64,000 nucleotides of DNA. Source: Glebionis coronaria. Taxonomy: Eukaryota; Streptophyta; Magnoliopsida; Asterales; Asteraceae. The stretch spans positions 293,504,364-293,568,363 of the forward strand of contig CM046877.1 of the NCBI GenBank assembly GCA_025667525.1, read 5' to 3'. Both the position numbers and the translations under genes were made by a program. The notes below the pieces were generated by a model. It was not told the DNA's origin. It saw only the letters and a list, made by a program, of their open reading frames with translations, and made no database searches. Below, one piece after another: positions 22,372 to 33,769 of the stretch (positions are counted from its first letter, which is position 1; every line of letters begins with the position of its first letter).

Positions 22372-22389
22372 GAAGCGGCAGCGGCGCCA
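22372..22389 (-). promoter_or_regulatory. Lard1 primer binding site (tRNA-Asp type), internal region 1
   Basis: Minus strand TGGCGCCGCTGCCG begins two bases after LTR 2. It matches the complement of the plant Asp tRNA 3' end (TGGCGCCGTTGCCGGG) except for a C/T change. This primer type is known for the Athila lineage. Confidence 0.85.
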
Positions 22390-22391
22390 TT

Positions 22392-25140
22392 TGATACAGG
22401 GATTTTGTTAGGATTTTTAACAATTAAGTTCGTTTTTGCTCGACTCACTCGAATTGAAATCCGGTTAAACGTTTCGACTTACTTTGTTTTTGGTAAACGG
22501 TATTTTTGGAATTTTTATACTAAAAGACTATTTTATATAAAATCTACTTAATAAAAAAAAACTTTTATTCTAATTAATTTTAAACTAATAAAAATGACAA
22601 CTAATCTATATAAACTAATAATTTGAAAATAAAAGATGAAAACTATTTTAAATAAAACTGAATTGAAAAAGAAATGTTTTTAAAAAAAACTGAATTAAAA
22701 TAATAAACTATTTAAATACTCTTTAAATAAACTTAAAACTTAATTAGATCTAATTAATAAAACTGCCACTTAAAAAAACAAACCCTATATATATCTAATT
22801 ATGTGAAGCTTTAACACAAAAAGAAGCAGAGATGAGATGGTTATGTGCGTTGGCTAGTGAGCGAGAGGTCCTGGGTTCGAGTCCCAGGACGTACCAAATT
22901 TTTCAAATATTTTTGTTGCTTTTTTATTTTTTTTTGTTTTTGGAATTTGAGACACCAAACAAACAGATTAGTGGTATCTGTTTTTTAAGCATAGCAATAT
23001 AAATCAGCAAAAAATAACAAACCAAATAATAAGCTGAATTAAATAAGCAGAAACCAATGAAACTTTCAGCACAACAAAACAGTTTAATATTAAACAAATA
23101 AGCCAAAAAATAAGCAGATAATCAGATGAACAAAAAGACTTATAAGCAGATTTGACTAATCAGAAATAAGCTGTTAACAGAAAAAGCAATAACAGACAAA
23201 CCAAACAAGCAACACAGCCTAAATAAGCAATATCTAAATAACAAAAAAAACTAAATCTAATAAGCTGGCTAAACGAAAAATAAGCTGAACCAAATAAGCA
23301 GTAAATCCAAATAAGCTAAAGACTATAACCAACTCAAACTGAGATTAAAATAGATAAAATAAGTAAGCAGATTACTAACGAAATCAAAATAAACAGGACT
23401 AAAGGAAGAAAAGCTGAAACGAAAAGCTGATAAGCTAAACGACAGAACTAAAATAAGCAAAACTAACTAAAACTAAAAACTAAATAATAAGCAAATTCCA
23501 AACAGGCAGATACCAAAATAAAGTAATAAGCTGATACATATAAATCCAAACACACCAAACAGAAACTACATCACTAGAAATCAGATTTTAAAAAAAAAAC
23601 TTAACCAATTAAAACATAGCAGAATATAAACTAACATAAATAATCTAAATAAACACACATAAAATCAAACTTATGAGAATTAAAAAGATGAGAACGAACC
23701 TATTGACGAAACCTTTGGGTCGAAGTAGCGCGCTGAGCGTACTTGTGAACCGAATCAAATAAACACCGCCTTTGAATCAGCAACAACACCTCTCGATCCA
23801 GATTAAGCTCAAGCAGTAATGTTTCTTTATTTTATTATTTTTTTTATATATATAATAATAGTAACGAAAACAGTAGCTAATCAAACAATTATAGAATAAT
23901 AATATGCCAAAAAAAAAGTATTAGAAGATTTGACAGAAATTATAAATGGAGCCGAAAATGATAAAAATAATTTCTCATTAATTATCAAAACGAAATTTAC
24001 ATTAACTAGAATTAAAAAAAAAATTACAAGAATTAAATCTAAAATCATAAAAAATTAAAACTAATTTATTCTACTCCTAGAATTAATAAAAAAACTGAAA
24101 GAAAATAATAAAAAGCTTGATATTCCATTACAAGTTCTTGTGAGGGATTTATAGGAAAACCCTATCCTTGGTGCCCACGTCTTGAAATCTTGGCCCTTCT
24201 TTCTTTTCTCTCTCTTTTTCATCTCATCAAACGGCTGAGATAAAAGCTTGCCACGGATTGCCACGTTGGAGGGAATGAGGACCACATGTGGTGTTTGATC
24301 CGAAAAACTTGGGGGTTTTAAATGGTTTTATGGGAATTAATCATTGAGGTAAAAAGCCCCAAATGATATTGGGTAAATTGTGTGATGTAAAAATTAGGGT
24401 TTGATGGTGGCTGCGATTTTGGTGGGAGAGAAAGGAGGTGAATGTGGGTGAGGTAAAATAAAGGTTTTATTTATTTAACTGAGTGGGGTAAGGGGATGTA
24501 GGGTGCGTGTGTGGGGATAATTGTGAGAGTGTTTGTGGTTGACCGGTTTGTTGAGTTGACCATCAAAACTAAACTTTTCATTGTTAAAAAAAATGTAACA
24601 TCCCTTTTGTAATGGGCTTGTGGCCCATATAAAATTCCCACCCGTCTTTATTCAAGGTTTGTTGGATTTGGGCTTGGCCCAACTAAAAGCATTTCAATCC
24701 GTTTAATATGTCATCTTTATGGGCTTTTTGGCTAATTAGCCAAATGTGAATAACTTAAATCCTTAAATGGGCTTTTGAGCCCATTTATCCAATGTGGGAC
24801 CCACAAAACTTGAATATCTTCAAAAAGATTTAATCCACTAACATCGAGCTCGATCTCGGCTTTGTCAATCTTTTTCTTCAAACTTGTGTCGGTTTAGCCG
24901 GTTTTCGTGAACTTGGGCACACTTTTGATCTTTTGACTTTGTCTTCGTCTCTTTTTGGACTTTTCTTCAACATTTGACCGTGAAATTCCGTGTTTTCTCT
25001 TCTTTTGATCATTTGTACCTATTTTAACACAAAAACACAAAACCACGCGTAATTCCGACTTATATGATATAAAACACATGATTAGGTCTCGTTTTCCCTT
25101 GATTTTAGTGGCAAAAGGATAAGTGTTTACACACTTATTA
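22392..25140 (-). mobile_element. Lard1 LTR 2 (shared middle LTR, 2749 bp)
   Basis: Bordered by a primer site on its left and a polypurine tract on its right, so it serves as 5' LTR for unit 1 and 3' LTR for unit 2. It keeps the terminal stem-loop at 25119-25138. TATA-type ATTTATA lies at 24147-24153 (minus sense). Confidence 0.93.
22845..22896 (+). ncRNA. tRNA-like Pol III unit in Lard1 LTR 2
   Basis: Base-for-base repeat of the 52-nt unit in LTR 1, including both boxes, the pairing arms and a following T run. Confidence 0.55.
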
Positions 25141-25153
25141 AATCCCCTACACT
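25141..25153 (-). promoter_or_regulatory. Lard1 polypurine tract, internal region 2
   Basis: Minus-strand AGTGTAGGGGATT immediately before LTR 2. Confidence 0.85.
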
Positions 25154-25259
25154 TGACCATTGCAATGACCCCATGCAATGCATTTTAAAGCATTAAGTTA
25201 CATTTTTCTCATAATTAATCCATCTCGGCCTTTATTAAGATATACTATTATTACTACGA

Positions 25260-25292
<33 letters not shown>

Positions 25293-27101
25293 TAAAAGGA
25301 GACAAAAGTTAAAACAATTTATTAACTTGGAAATTATTTGATGGAAGAAACTTGTAAAGAAATCTAAGATGTAGATTAGGGCTTTTGTGTCATGAATATA
25401 AATCACCCTCAAGTTTCACGTTCCCCATACCAAGCATAAAACGAGATCATTGTTATTACAAGTTAGCACAACTAACACTTACTCATGTGGTTTAGTTAAT
25501 CACTTAGACTCCCTTATTCCTACGGTGTATCTCTTGTATTTTATTTTTGTCTTGAATGATCACGAGGATGCATTTTTGACTTATTTCGATAATTTATTAA
25601 GGCCGAAAATAAAGTGGGACGATTTAATCAATAGTTAGCTAAAGGACAAAATCTTTTAAAACTGCTTCTCGAAACCTCATAAAGTTCATATCTTGGCATA
25701 ACTCGTTTCACGATTTGAGACCTTTCTCGGACCGATATTTGGCTTGTACTTCAAACTTCAAATCTTGAGAGACGATCTTGAAATTATGGTCTTCTCTTCA
25801 TTTTGGTATACATCTTCATAAGGAGTGAAAGATGCTTCAAATGTTGACCACGACTTCTTCATTTATCCTCTTCTTTATTTAGGATTTTGATATACAACGA
25901 TCCGCCTCCTTTTCGGACTTGGATCTATTTATCCTCATACCTTGTTAGGGTCTTTTTGGATAGACTTCTCCATGATCTTTAGGGGAGTAATTGCTTCTCG
26001 TCGTGTGTCTTGATCCTTCATATTGATTTGGATTAATGATCTTCACATCATCTTAGGATCTTTAGCAAAAAGTGAATCCTCATGCCTTGTGAGGGCCTTT
26101 TTGGACTCGGGTATCCTCATGCCTTGTTAGGGCCTTTTTGGATAAGCCAATCTTCGCGTCCCGTTTCAATAAGTTATGCCTTGGCTATGAACTCTAATTA
26201 GTACCGAGCAACTTTTAAACGATCTTGTGCTAGAAGCTAAGTAACCTTTTAAATCGTACAACCTTATTTATTGCAAATATATTTATTAACAAGTGATGGG
26301 AGAAAAAGCTCATAACTAACTCACATAAGTTAATGAAAAAAATACCAAACTTATAATTAACTCTATCATCTCTCGTTCTCCACAATTTAAAATCTCAAGG
26401 AATGAGACTCGTGGATGCTTAGCCTAATAAACCAATTAAGGTCCATATGGTTAAGGATACTAGCTAGAGTAAACTTGGATAAGTAAACTCGGGTTGAGTC
26501 AAAATATTCACGACGGGCCTAATATATCAAAGATTTCTAAACTTGTTGAAACCATTTTATTTATTTTTGACTTTATTCTTGAAATGGAAATTATAATGAT
26601 GCGATAATAAAAGGAAAGAAAATAAATAAAAATTCTACTAGGCCAAAATAGATCAAAAATTTGAAAAACGTTGAAAATTTTAAAAATTTTCCGGTAAAAA
26701 TGGGGTCAAATTCATGGAAAAGGCCACTAAAAATTTCGATAGAAATCCCCCCTACACTTAAGATAAACATTGCCCTCAATGTTTAAGCATGTGGGAGAAT
26801 AAACTCCCCTACACTTAGGACATTGAGTGCGTTGTTTAAATCGAGCTAAGGAAAGGAGAACTAAAGTGATTACATTTATTCGTTTTATTTATATACAAGA
26901 GAGAATCACAATAGCAAAAACTTATCGAAGGAACCGGGTACACGGGTAACACGGGAACACGGGTCTCGTCAAAAGCACCAAAAGTGGATCATCAAAGCAC
27001 ATGTACCTACACAATCACAACACACCAAACAAACAACCTACACGGCTCCCCCCTACACTTATTGTAGAAAATAAATAAAAGATAGATACTAGATAGATCA
27101 T
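25154..27101 (-). other. Lard1 3' non-coding region, internal region 2
   Basis: Copy of the 18308-20259 region with the same repeated 29-bp motif and extra PPT-like tracts. No gene is supported. Confidence 0.8.
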
Positions 27102-27163
27102 CGGGTTGCCTCCCGAGAAGCGCTTGTTTTTGTTAACCGAGTCACGAGCCTGACTCGACCCCG
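27102..27163 (-). ncRNA. Conserved post-stop hairpin block, Lard1 unit 2
   Basis: Same two inverted repeats as at 20260-20320, directly after the stop codon of the intact gene. Confidence 0.6.
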
Positions 27164-27165
27164 AA

Positions 27166-28821
27166 TTAAATGGTCCATGGGGAAGCCTCGAATGTTATAC
27201 CGGGATCAAAAATCTTATCCTCGGTCCCGGAGGAACATAATAAATGAGAGGCAGGAGGATAAGTCATAAAAGGTAGAAAAGTCCTCTCGACATAAGAAAA
27301 GTAAGTAAAGTCGTGATCCACGGGAGGTGGGATGGGTAAAGGAGACAAATTGTCATCCCCCAAAGACATAGGATGGTCACTATTTGGCAAAGCCGTAAAG
27401 GTATCAATCATAGAATGGTCAATGTCACCTCCCGGGTCAAAACACTCATCCTCATTTCCCGGTGTGAAATGAGGAGAGTAAAAGCGATACATCACTTGCT
27501 TGGGTGTGTACGCAGTAGGACGGGGTGGAAACATAATATGAGAAATATCAGAGGACATGTCTACCACCCGCGTCACCTCACCAGACCGAATCAAACGGAA
27601 ACTAGGGTCAAATCTCTCCACCTCCTCTATGATGGGAGGTGGCATGGCTAACAAAGGATGCTCATCAATAGCAATAGAGTCGGAGCTATCAATGTCCTCA
27701 ATCCCCTGTTCAAAGAGAGGATTCACGTCACTAGAGATGTAGGCGTCATCAAAATCAAATAAAGGGTTCGAATAAATCTTGAAATTTTCCTTCGGAACGT
27801 CTTCATCGGATAGTGACTCGTCATCACTAGAAGTAAAATCATCATCGAGATCAAAAATGGGATTAGAGAAAGCCAAAGAATCGTTTCCCAAGATGTCGGT
27901 GGGAGGTAATGAATCATTACTAGAAAGAGATTCACACTCATCGTCACTATCGGAAGCAACCGTAGGCTCACTTTGGATTGGAATAAGAGTCTCGTCACAA
28001 GGAATAGTGATAAGACCCTCATCCCCCATGATGAGAGAGGCATCGGGCTCCGTAGTGGAAGAATCGAGAATAGGAGTGGTAGAATCCTTAGGCTTGAGAG
28101 CCGGCAAGTCGAGAGAAGGAATTACAATTGCACTAGGACATTGAGCGCAAAGATCATTCCAAGAAATAGAATTCTCATCATCATCATCATCATAATAGTA
28201 AGAACTCACAAGAGGAGGATTATAATCACTAAGATTAGATACTTGCTCTTGTCGTTGTCGTTGTCGCTTTTCCTCCTCATTTGCTTCTTTTAAAAGAACA
28301 ACGGCTTCTTGAAGTTGCAAAACAATGGCGTGTGTTTCGTCTTTCAAAGCATTGAGTTGTTGAATTCTCTGAGAGGATTGATGATTGATGGTAGGATGTG
28401 GGGGCTCACAGTTATGAAAACCAGAATTATAGCACGGATGTGGCCCATAGGAAGTCATCGGTTGAGAAGAATTAGAACACGGATTTGGTTCATAATAATC
28501 CATTGGTGAAGAAAAATGAGGACACGGATTTGGCTCATAATAATTGTTTGGTTGACAATACGAAGTATCGTGAAGGCCCCCACAATGATTGCAACACGGG
28601 TATTGGGAAAAACCCGGTTCATGTTGCGGATAGGGATTGTCATAGACGGGAGGGGGGGAGAAAGTATTGTAAGAGGAGAAGTACGAATTCGTTGAATTGC
28701 AAAATGGACAAAATCCAAATTGTGTATTGTCGATATCAAAACCACACCGCTCACAAATACACCATTGACATGTTTGAAAACCATGCCATGGTCTCCCACA
28801 CCGAACGCAAGACGAATCCAT
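27166..28821 (-). CDS. Lard1 protein: Cys-rich, zinc knuckle, coiled coil, acidic tail (551 aa)
   Basis: The only gene of the non-autonomous element, complete here. Residues 5-41 hold CXXC pairs (C5/C8, C18/C21, C23/C26, C38/C41), suggesting zinc-ribbon-like folds. Residues 77-89 form CNHCGGLHDTSYC, a CX2CX3HX4C knuckle with the same spacing as the gag knuckles of Ath2 and Ath3 (C-x-x-CGGPHSYxxC). Repeated YYEPNPC motifs follow (about 95-130), then a coiled-coil-like stretch near 150-190 and a Tyr/Asp run. From about 235 on it is very acidic, with NPLFDFDD and FDPG(G/I) motifs also found in the Ath2 tail. No capsid, protease, RT or integrase is seen. I infer a reduced gag-like RNA-binding or particle-associated protein. 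Start chosen at MDSSC because the Cys array begins there and stops precede it. Confidence 0.85.
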   Translation of the reverse strand: MDSSCVRCGRPWHGFQTCQWCICERCGFDIDNTQFGFCPFCNSTNSYFSSYNTFSPPPVYDNPYPQHEPGFSQYPCCNHCGGLHDTSYCQPNNYYEPNPCPHFSSPMDYYEPNPCSNSSQPMTSYGPHPCYNSGFHNCEPPHPTINHQSSQRIQQLNALKDETHAIVLQLQEAVVLLKEANEEEKRQRQRQEQVSNLSDYNPPLVSSYYYDDDDDENSISWNDLCAQCPSAIVIPSLDLPALKPKDSTTPILDSSTTEPDASLIMGDEGLITIPCDETLIPIQSEPTVASDSDDECESLSSNDSLPPTDILGNDSLAFSNPIFDLDDDFTSSDDESLSDEDVPKENFKIYSNPLFDFDDAYISSDVNPLFEQGIEDIDSSDSIAIDEHPLLAMPPPIIEEVERFDPSFRLIRSGEVTRVVDMSSDISHIMFPPRPTAYTPKQVMYRFYSPHFTPGNEDECFDPGGDIDHSMIDTFTALPNSDHPMSLGDDNLSPLPIPPPVDHDFTYFSYVERTFLPFMTYPPASHLLCSSGTEDKIFDPGITFEASPWTI

Positions 28822-29211
28822 GAAGAATTAAAAATAAGAGGGGTTGAGAAAAAGAATTTAACACAAAAGAGGATAAAGAAGAGTATTTTTGTATTTTTTA
28901 GAAAAATATATATATACAAGAAAAATCGAAAGAAATCGAACTAAAAATTAACACTAATACGTAATATTTTTGGTGTAATACTTTTAGGAAAGAGTATTAC
29001 TTTTGGATTTTTTTTTTTTTAATTTTTTTTGGTGCAATTCTTAGGAAAGAAATTGCTTTTGTGATTTTTTTTTAATTTTTTTGTATTTTTAAGTTTTTGA
29101 TTTTTTTTTTTTTTTGAATTTTTGATTTTTTGTGCAAGAAATGTAACCTTCAAAGAATGAACGGATCCCAAAATCCAAACTTCTTCACGAAAAATCGTCA
29201 ATCGTACGAGC
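28822..29211 (-). other. Lard1 leader, internal region 2
   Basis: Untranslated leader with long T runs (plus strand). No conserved splice acceptor is obvious just before the ATG, unlike in Ath2 and Ath3. Confidence 0.65.
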
Positions 29212-29229
29212 GAAGCGGCAGCGGCGCCA
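29212..29229 (-). promoter_or_regulatory. Lard1 primer binding site (tRNA-Asp type), internal region 2
   Basis: Minus-strand TGGCGCCGCTGCCG two bases after LTR 3. Confidence 0.85.
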
Positions 29230-29685
29230 TTTGATACAGGGATTTTGTTAGGATTTTTAACAATTAAGTTTGTTTTTCCTCGACTCACTCGAATTGAAAT
29301 CCGGTTAAACGTTTCGACTTACTTTGTTTTTGGTAAACGGTATTTTTGGAATTTTTATACTAAAAGACTATTTTATATAAAATCTACTTAATAAAAAAAA
29401 ACTTTTATTCTAATTAATTTTAAACTAATAAAAATGACAACTAATCTATATAAACTAATAATTTGAAAATAAAAGATGAAAACTATTTTAAATAAAACTG
29501 AATTGAAAAAGAAATTTTTAAAAAAAAAAACTGAATTAAAATAATAAACTATTTAAATACTCTTTAAATAAACTTAAAACTTAATTAGATCTAATTAATA
29601 AAACTGCCACTTAAAAAAACAAACCCTATATATATCTAATTATGTGAAGCTTTAACACAAAAAGAAGCAGAGATGAGATGGTTAT

Positions 29686-29737
29686 GTGCGTTGGCTAGTG
29701 AGCGAGAGGTCCTGGGTTCGAGTCCCAGGACGTACCA
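29686..29737 (+). ncRNA. tRNA-like Pol III unit in Lard1 LTR 3
   Basis: Third identical copy of the 52-nt unit, with A-box-like and B-box motifs and a following T run. Confidence 0.55.
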
Positions 29738-30982
29738 AATTTTTCAAATATTTTTGTTGCTTTTTATTTTTTTTGTTTTTGGAATTTGAGGCACCAAACA
29801 AACAGATTAGTGGTATCTGTTTTTTAAGCATAGCAATATAAATCAGCAAAAAATAACAAACCAAATAATAAGCTGAATTAAATAAGCAGAAACCAATGAA
29901 ACTTTCATCACAGCAAAACAGTTTAATATTAAACAAATAAGCCAAAAAATAAGCAGATAATCAGATGAACAAAAAGACTTATAAGCAGATTTGACTAATC
30001 AGAAATAAGCTGTTAACAGAAAAAGCAATAACAGACAAACCAAACAAGCAACACAGCCTAAATAAGCAATATCTAAATAACAAAAAAAACTAAATCTAAT
30101 AAGCTGGCTAAACGAAAAATAAGCTGAACCAAATAAGCAGTAAATCCAAATAAGCTAAAGACTATAACCAACTCAAACTGAGATTAAAATAGATAAAATA
30201 AGTAAGCAGATTACTAACGAAATCAAAATAAACAGGACTAAAGGAAGAAAAGCTGAAACGAAAAGCTGATAAGCTAAACGACAGAACTAAAATAAGCAAA
30301 ACTAACTAAAACTAAAAACTAAATAATAAGCAAATTCCAAACAGGCAGATACCAAAATAAAGTAATAAGCTGATACATATAAATCCAAACACACCAAACA
30401 GAAACTACATCACTAGAAATCAGATTTTAAAAAAAAACTTAACCAATTAAAACATAGCAGAATATAAACTAACATAAATAATCTAAATAAACACACATAA
30501 AATCAAACTTATGAGAATTAAAAAGATGAGAACGAACCTATTGACGAAACCTTTGGGTCGAAGTAGCGCGTTGAGCGTACTTGTGAACCGAATCAAATAA
30601 ACACCGCCTTTGAATCAGCAACAACACCTCTCGATCCAGATTAAGCTCAAGCAGTAATGTTTCTTTATTTTATTATTTTTTTTTTATATAAAATAATAGT
30701 AACGAAAACAGTAGCTAATCAAACAATTATAGAATAATAATATGCCAAAAAAAAGTATTAGAAGATTTGACAGAAATTATAAATGGAGCCGAAAATGATA
30801 AAAATAATTTCTCATTAATTATCAAAACGAAATTTACATTAACTGGAATTAAAAAAAAATTACTAGAATTAAATCTAAAATCCTAAAAAATTAAAACTAA
30901 TTTATTCTACTCCTAGAATTAATAAAAAAACTGAAAGAAAATAATAAAAAGCTTGATATTCCATTACAAGTTCTTGTGAGGG

Positions 30983-30989
30983 ATTTATA
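30983..30989 (-). promoter_or_regulatory. TATA box of Lard1 5' LTR
   Basis: Minus-strand CCTATAAATCC about 1 kb inside the LTR from its 5' end, at the place where Ath1-3 LTRs have CTATAAATA. Confidence 0.65.
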
Positions 30990-31954
30990 GGAAAACCCTA
31001 TCCTTGGTGCCCACGTCTTGAAATCTTGGCCCTTCTTTCTTTTCTCTCTCTTTTTCATCTCATCAAACGGCTGAGATAAAAGCTTGCCACGGATTGCCAC
31101 GTTGGAGGGAATGAGGACCACATGTGGTGTTTGATCCGAAAAACTTGGGGGTTTTAAATGGTTTTATGGGAATTAATCATTGAGGTAAAAAGCCCCAAAT
31201 GATATTGGGTAAATTGTGTGATGTAAAAATTAGGGTTTGATGGTGGCTGCGATTTTGGTGGGAGAGAAAGGAGGTGAATGTGGGTGAGGTAAAATAAAGG
31301 TTTTATTTATTTAACTGAGTGGGGTAAGGGGATGTAGGGTGCGTGTGTGGGGATAATTGTGAGAGTGTTTGTGGTTGACCGGTTTGTTGAGTTGACCATC
31401 AAAACTAAACTTTTCATTGTTAAAAAAAATGTAACGTCCCTTTTGTAATGGGCTTGTGGCCCATATAAAATTCCCACCCGTCTTTATTCAAGGTTTGTTG
31501 GATTTGGGCTTGGCCCAACTAAAAGCATTTCAATCCGTTTAATATGTCATCTTTATGGGCTTTTTGGCTAATTAGCCAAATGTGAATAACTTAAATCCTT
31601 AAATGGGCTTTTGAGCCCATTTATCCAATGTGGGACCCACAAAACTCGAATATCTTCAAAAAGATTTAATCCACTAACATCGAGCTCGATCTCGGCTTTG
31701 TCAATCTTTTTCTTCAAACTTGTGTCGGTTTAGCCGGTTTTCGTGAACTTGGGCACACTTTTGATCTTTTGACTTTGTCTTCGTCTCTTTTTGGACTTTT
31801 CTTCAACATTTGACCGTGAAATTCCGTGTTTTCTCTTCTTTTGATCATTTGTACCTATTTTAACACAAAAACACAAAACCACGCGTAATTCCGACTTATA
31901 TGATATAAAACACATGATTAGGTCTCGTTTTCCCTTGATTTTAGTGGCAAAAGG

Positions 31955-31974
31955 ATAAGTGTTTACACACTTAT
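31955..31974 (-). ncRNA. Terminal stem-loop of Lard1 LTR 3
   Basis: Minus-strand ATAAGTGT-GTAA-ACACTTAT: eight perfect pairs with a GNRA-type loop, two bases from the LTR edge. Same structure at 25119-25138; missing from LTR 1. Confidence 0.7.
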
Positions 31975-31976
31975 TA

Positions 31977-31981
31977 GGACC
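31977..31981. repeat. Target-site duplication of Lard1, right copy (GGACC)
   Basis: Repeats 15555-15559; the Tek1 LTR resumes directly with CGATTGTATGC. Confidence 0.95.
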
Positions 31982-32689
31982 CGATTGTATGCTTAGATGA
32001 AAGTTGTTATAAAAGTTGCTCTAGCCTTAAAAGACCCATGAATCGTGAATTGTTAATCGAAAGGAACGCTAAGACTATGGATAGATCTATCGGGGTGACA
32101 CCCAGTCCGGTCGCGACTAGCTATCGCGTGGTGTTGTGATGCACTAGTAATGAAACATCGGATGCAATTGTATAAGAGAAATATACGCACTTGGCTAGGT
32201 GTGTTGGGCTAAAATAATATATGTTAACGTTCAATTTCACGAGACTTATGAAATAACAACGATAATTATGTTTGATCCACATGATTGTCAACCACGGAAG
32301 GTTTATTCAGAATACTTGTGTTCGTTTATTTAATTTTAACTCTATAGTTTCACTCAGCATTTTTGTTGACTTTATAGCATGTTTTATCTCAGGTCCATGA
32401 AGAAGGCACTCAAGGAAGGCGGTTTCATGCAGCTTGCTAAATTAAAATGTTTTGGCCCGCTTTTCTAAACTATGTTCATTCAAAGAAACTATTATCGTTT
32501 GGTTGGTTGTGTAAACCTTAAAACTATTTGGGACCGTCTGTGAACTGTTTTATCTTTAAACAAATGAATGGATGTATGTTTTGTTAAAACGACTCATTTT
32601 GAGGCGTTTTCTATGATATTGAGGTTGAACCATGATAGTAACACCCAATGACTCTTCCGCTGCTATGACCCAAAATTGGGGGTGTTACA
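31982..32689 (+). mobile_element. Tek1 5' LTR, right piece
   Basis: Continues the LTR after Lard1 and matches 60879-61586. It ends GGGGGTGTTACA three bases before the primer site. With the left piece the LTR is about 2901 bp, against 2904 bp for the 3' copy. Confidence 0.92.
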
Positions 32690-32692
32690 GAT

Positions 32693-32704
32693 TGGCATCA
32701 GAGC
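32693..32704 (+). promoter_or_regulatory. Tek1 primer binding site
   Basis: TGGCATCAGAGC differs by one base from TGGTATCAGAGC, the initiator Met tRNA primer site. Confidence 0.88.
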
Positions 32705-33132
32705 TCAAGTTATAGATAACGAAAAGATTTTCCAAAAATAAAATTTTGAAATCTTTTGACTATAACATCTGCAAGTGAAACCTCCGAGTTGCCAACGGAC
32801 GAGAAAAATAAAATTATATATATGTTATACATATTTAATTATTATTTATGCTTAAAGCATAATGGATTACATTCATTTATTTATAAATGTTTATTATTTG
32901 ATTATTATAATACTAATACGTGATTTACAAACGACGCTGATTGTCACAATAGAAATCCCTGTCTTTTGACTCATTCCTCGTGAATCTTCGTTCCTTGTCT
33001 AAATTCTATTCTTTATTCTATCATCCATTCTTGTTTCTTTTCATCTATCTATTCTTATTTTGTGTTATTCATGTTTTGTTATCACAAGAGTTGAATGAAT
33101 ACTCATTTTGATGTGAATTGTGTAACAGGATC
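32705..33132 (+). other. Tek1 untranslated leader
   Basis: About 430 AT-rich bases between primer site and gag ATG, with no frame of note. Confidence 0.75.
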
Positions 33133-33240
33133 ATGCCGTCAAAACAGTTGACTAAGATTCAGTTACGTGCTATAGTAGCTGATCAATTTCAGGTGTCTAT
33201 GAATGCATTTATGGAAAATATGAATAATGGAGCCGGTGGA
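33133..33240 (+). pseudogene. Tek1 gag, first 36 codons (cut by Ath2)
   Basis: ATG 33133 opens MPSKQLTKIQLRAIVADQF and runs to GAGG at 33240. After removal of Ath2 and one copy of the GTGGA duplication, the frame continues without change at 54149 (SGGSGGAGG...), which confirms both the insertion and the start. The N-terminal end of a gypsy Gag, before the capsid domain. Confidence 0.88.
33236..33240. repeat. Target-site duplication of Ath2, left copy (GTGGA)
   Basis: Second copy at 54144-54148. The target lies at the first unit of a GGTGGATCT-type repeat, so the edges could slide only if the repeat is ignored. Confidence 0.9.
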
Positions 33241-33769
33241 TAATAACTAGGTTTTTACCTAGTTAAAAAGATTCGTTTTAAGTGTGTCTAATCGAATTGA
33301 TCTTAGTTCTCTATGTGTGACTTCGTTTTAATTTGGTGGAAACAAAGATGTGTCGTTGTAGTGTTTTAAAATTAAAAGGTGCAAAACAATTAAGGTAAGT
33401 ATGCTCTTAAAGTAAATCTAAGTCTAATTAAAGTAGAGTGCAAGTATTTAAAAACGTGGCTGAACTTAAAAGGCACTAAAGTAAAATGACGTAAACTTAA
33501 ATCTATCTAAGGCAAACTTAAAGTGCGACTAAAACTAAGGCAAATAATCTAAAAGTGCAATTAAATAAAAGGCAGGAAAAATAAAGCTTGAAGATAAAAA
33601 TCAAAGACAAAAACTAATAAGAACCTGAATACAGCTCATTCAGAATAAACCTTCGTTTGGAATAATCACTCGTCCTAAATGTCACCTTTGGTTGAAATGA
33701 TTCTTCTTCACTTGGAATATTACCAAAATCCTTGATCCGGAACAAATTGGTCTGAATATGTCACTTATC

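Larger units (their letters stand above)
18295..22391 (-). mobile_element. Lard1 internal region 1
   Basis: 4097 bp between LTR 1 and LTR 2. On the minus strand it reads: primer site (22389), T-rich leader, one frameshifted gene (21979 to 20323), a conserved hairpin block, then about 2 kb of 3' non-coding sequence with purine tracts, ending at the polypurine tract (18307-18295). A 32-base A run lies at 18416-18447. Confidence 0.93.
25141..29231 (-). mobile_element. Lard1 internal region 2
   Basis: 4091 bp, near-identical to internal region 1, with polypurine tract at 25141-25153 and primer site at 29229. It differs by small indels such as the A run (29 bases at 25262-25290) and the seven-G run at 28652-28658, and it carries the intact gene. 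Confidence 0.93.
15560..31976 (-). mobile_element. Lard1: tandem non-autonomous Athila-like array (LTR-internal-LTR-internal-LTR)
   Basis: Three near-identical LTRs (15560-18294, 22392-25140, 29232-31976) separate two near-identical internal regions (18295-22391, 25141-29231), repeat period about 6.84 kb. One GGACC duplication flanks the whole array. Orientation is minus: each internal region has a polypurine tract at its left edge and a tRNA-Asp type primer site at its right edge. Each internal region encodes one acidic Cys-rich protein and no protease, reverse transcriptase or integrase, so the element must borrow enzymes. The shared middle LTR points to LTR-LTR recombination or insertion as a dimer. 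Confidence 0.93.
29232..31976 (-). mobile_element. Lard1 LTR 3 (outer 5' LTR, 2745 bp)
   Basis: Full LTR ending ACACACTTATTA before the GGACC duplication. It contains the tRNA-like unit, the AATAAGC array, a TATA box (30983-30989, minus sense) and the terminal stem-loop at 31955-31974. Confidence 0.93.
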
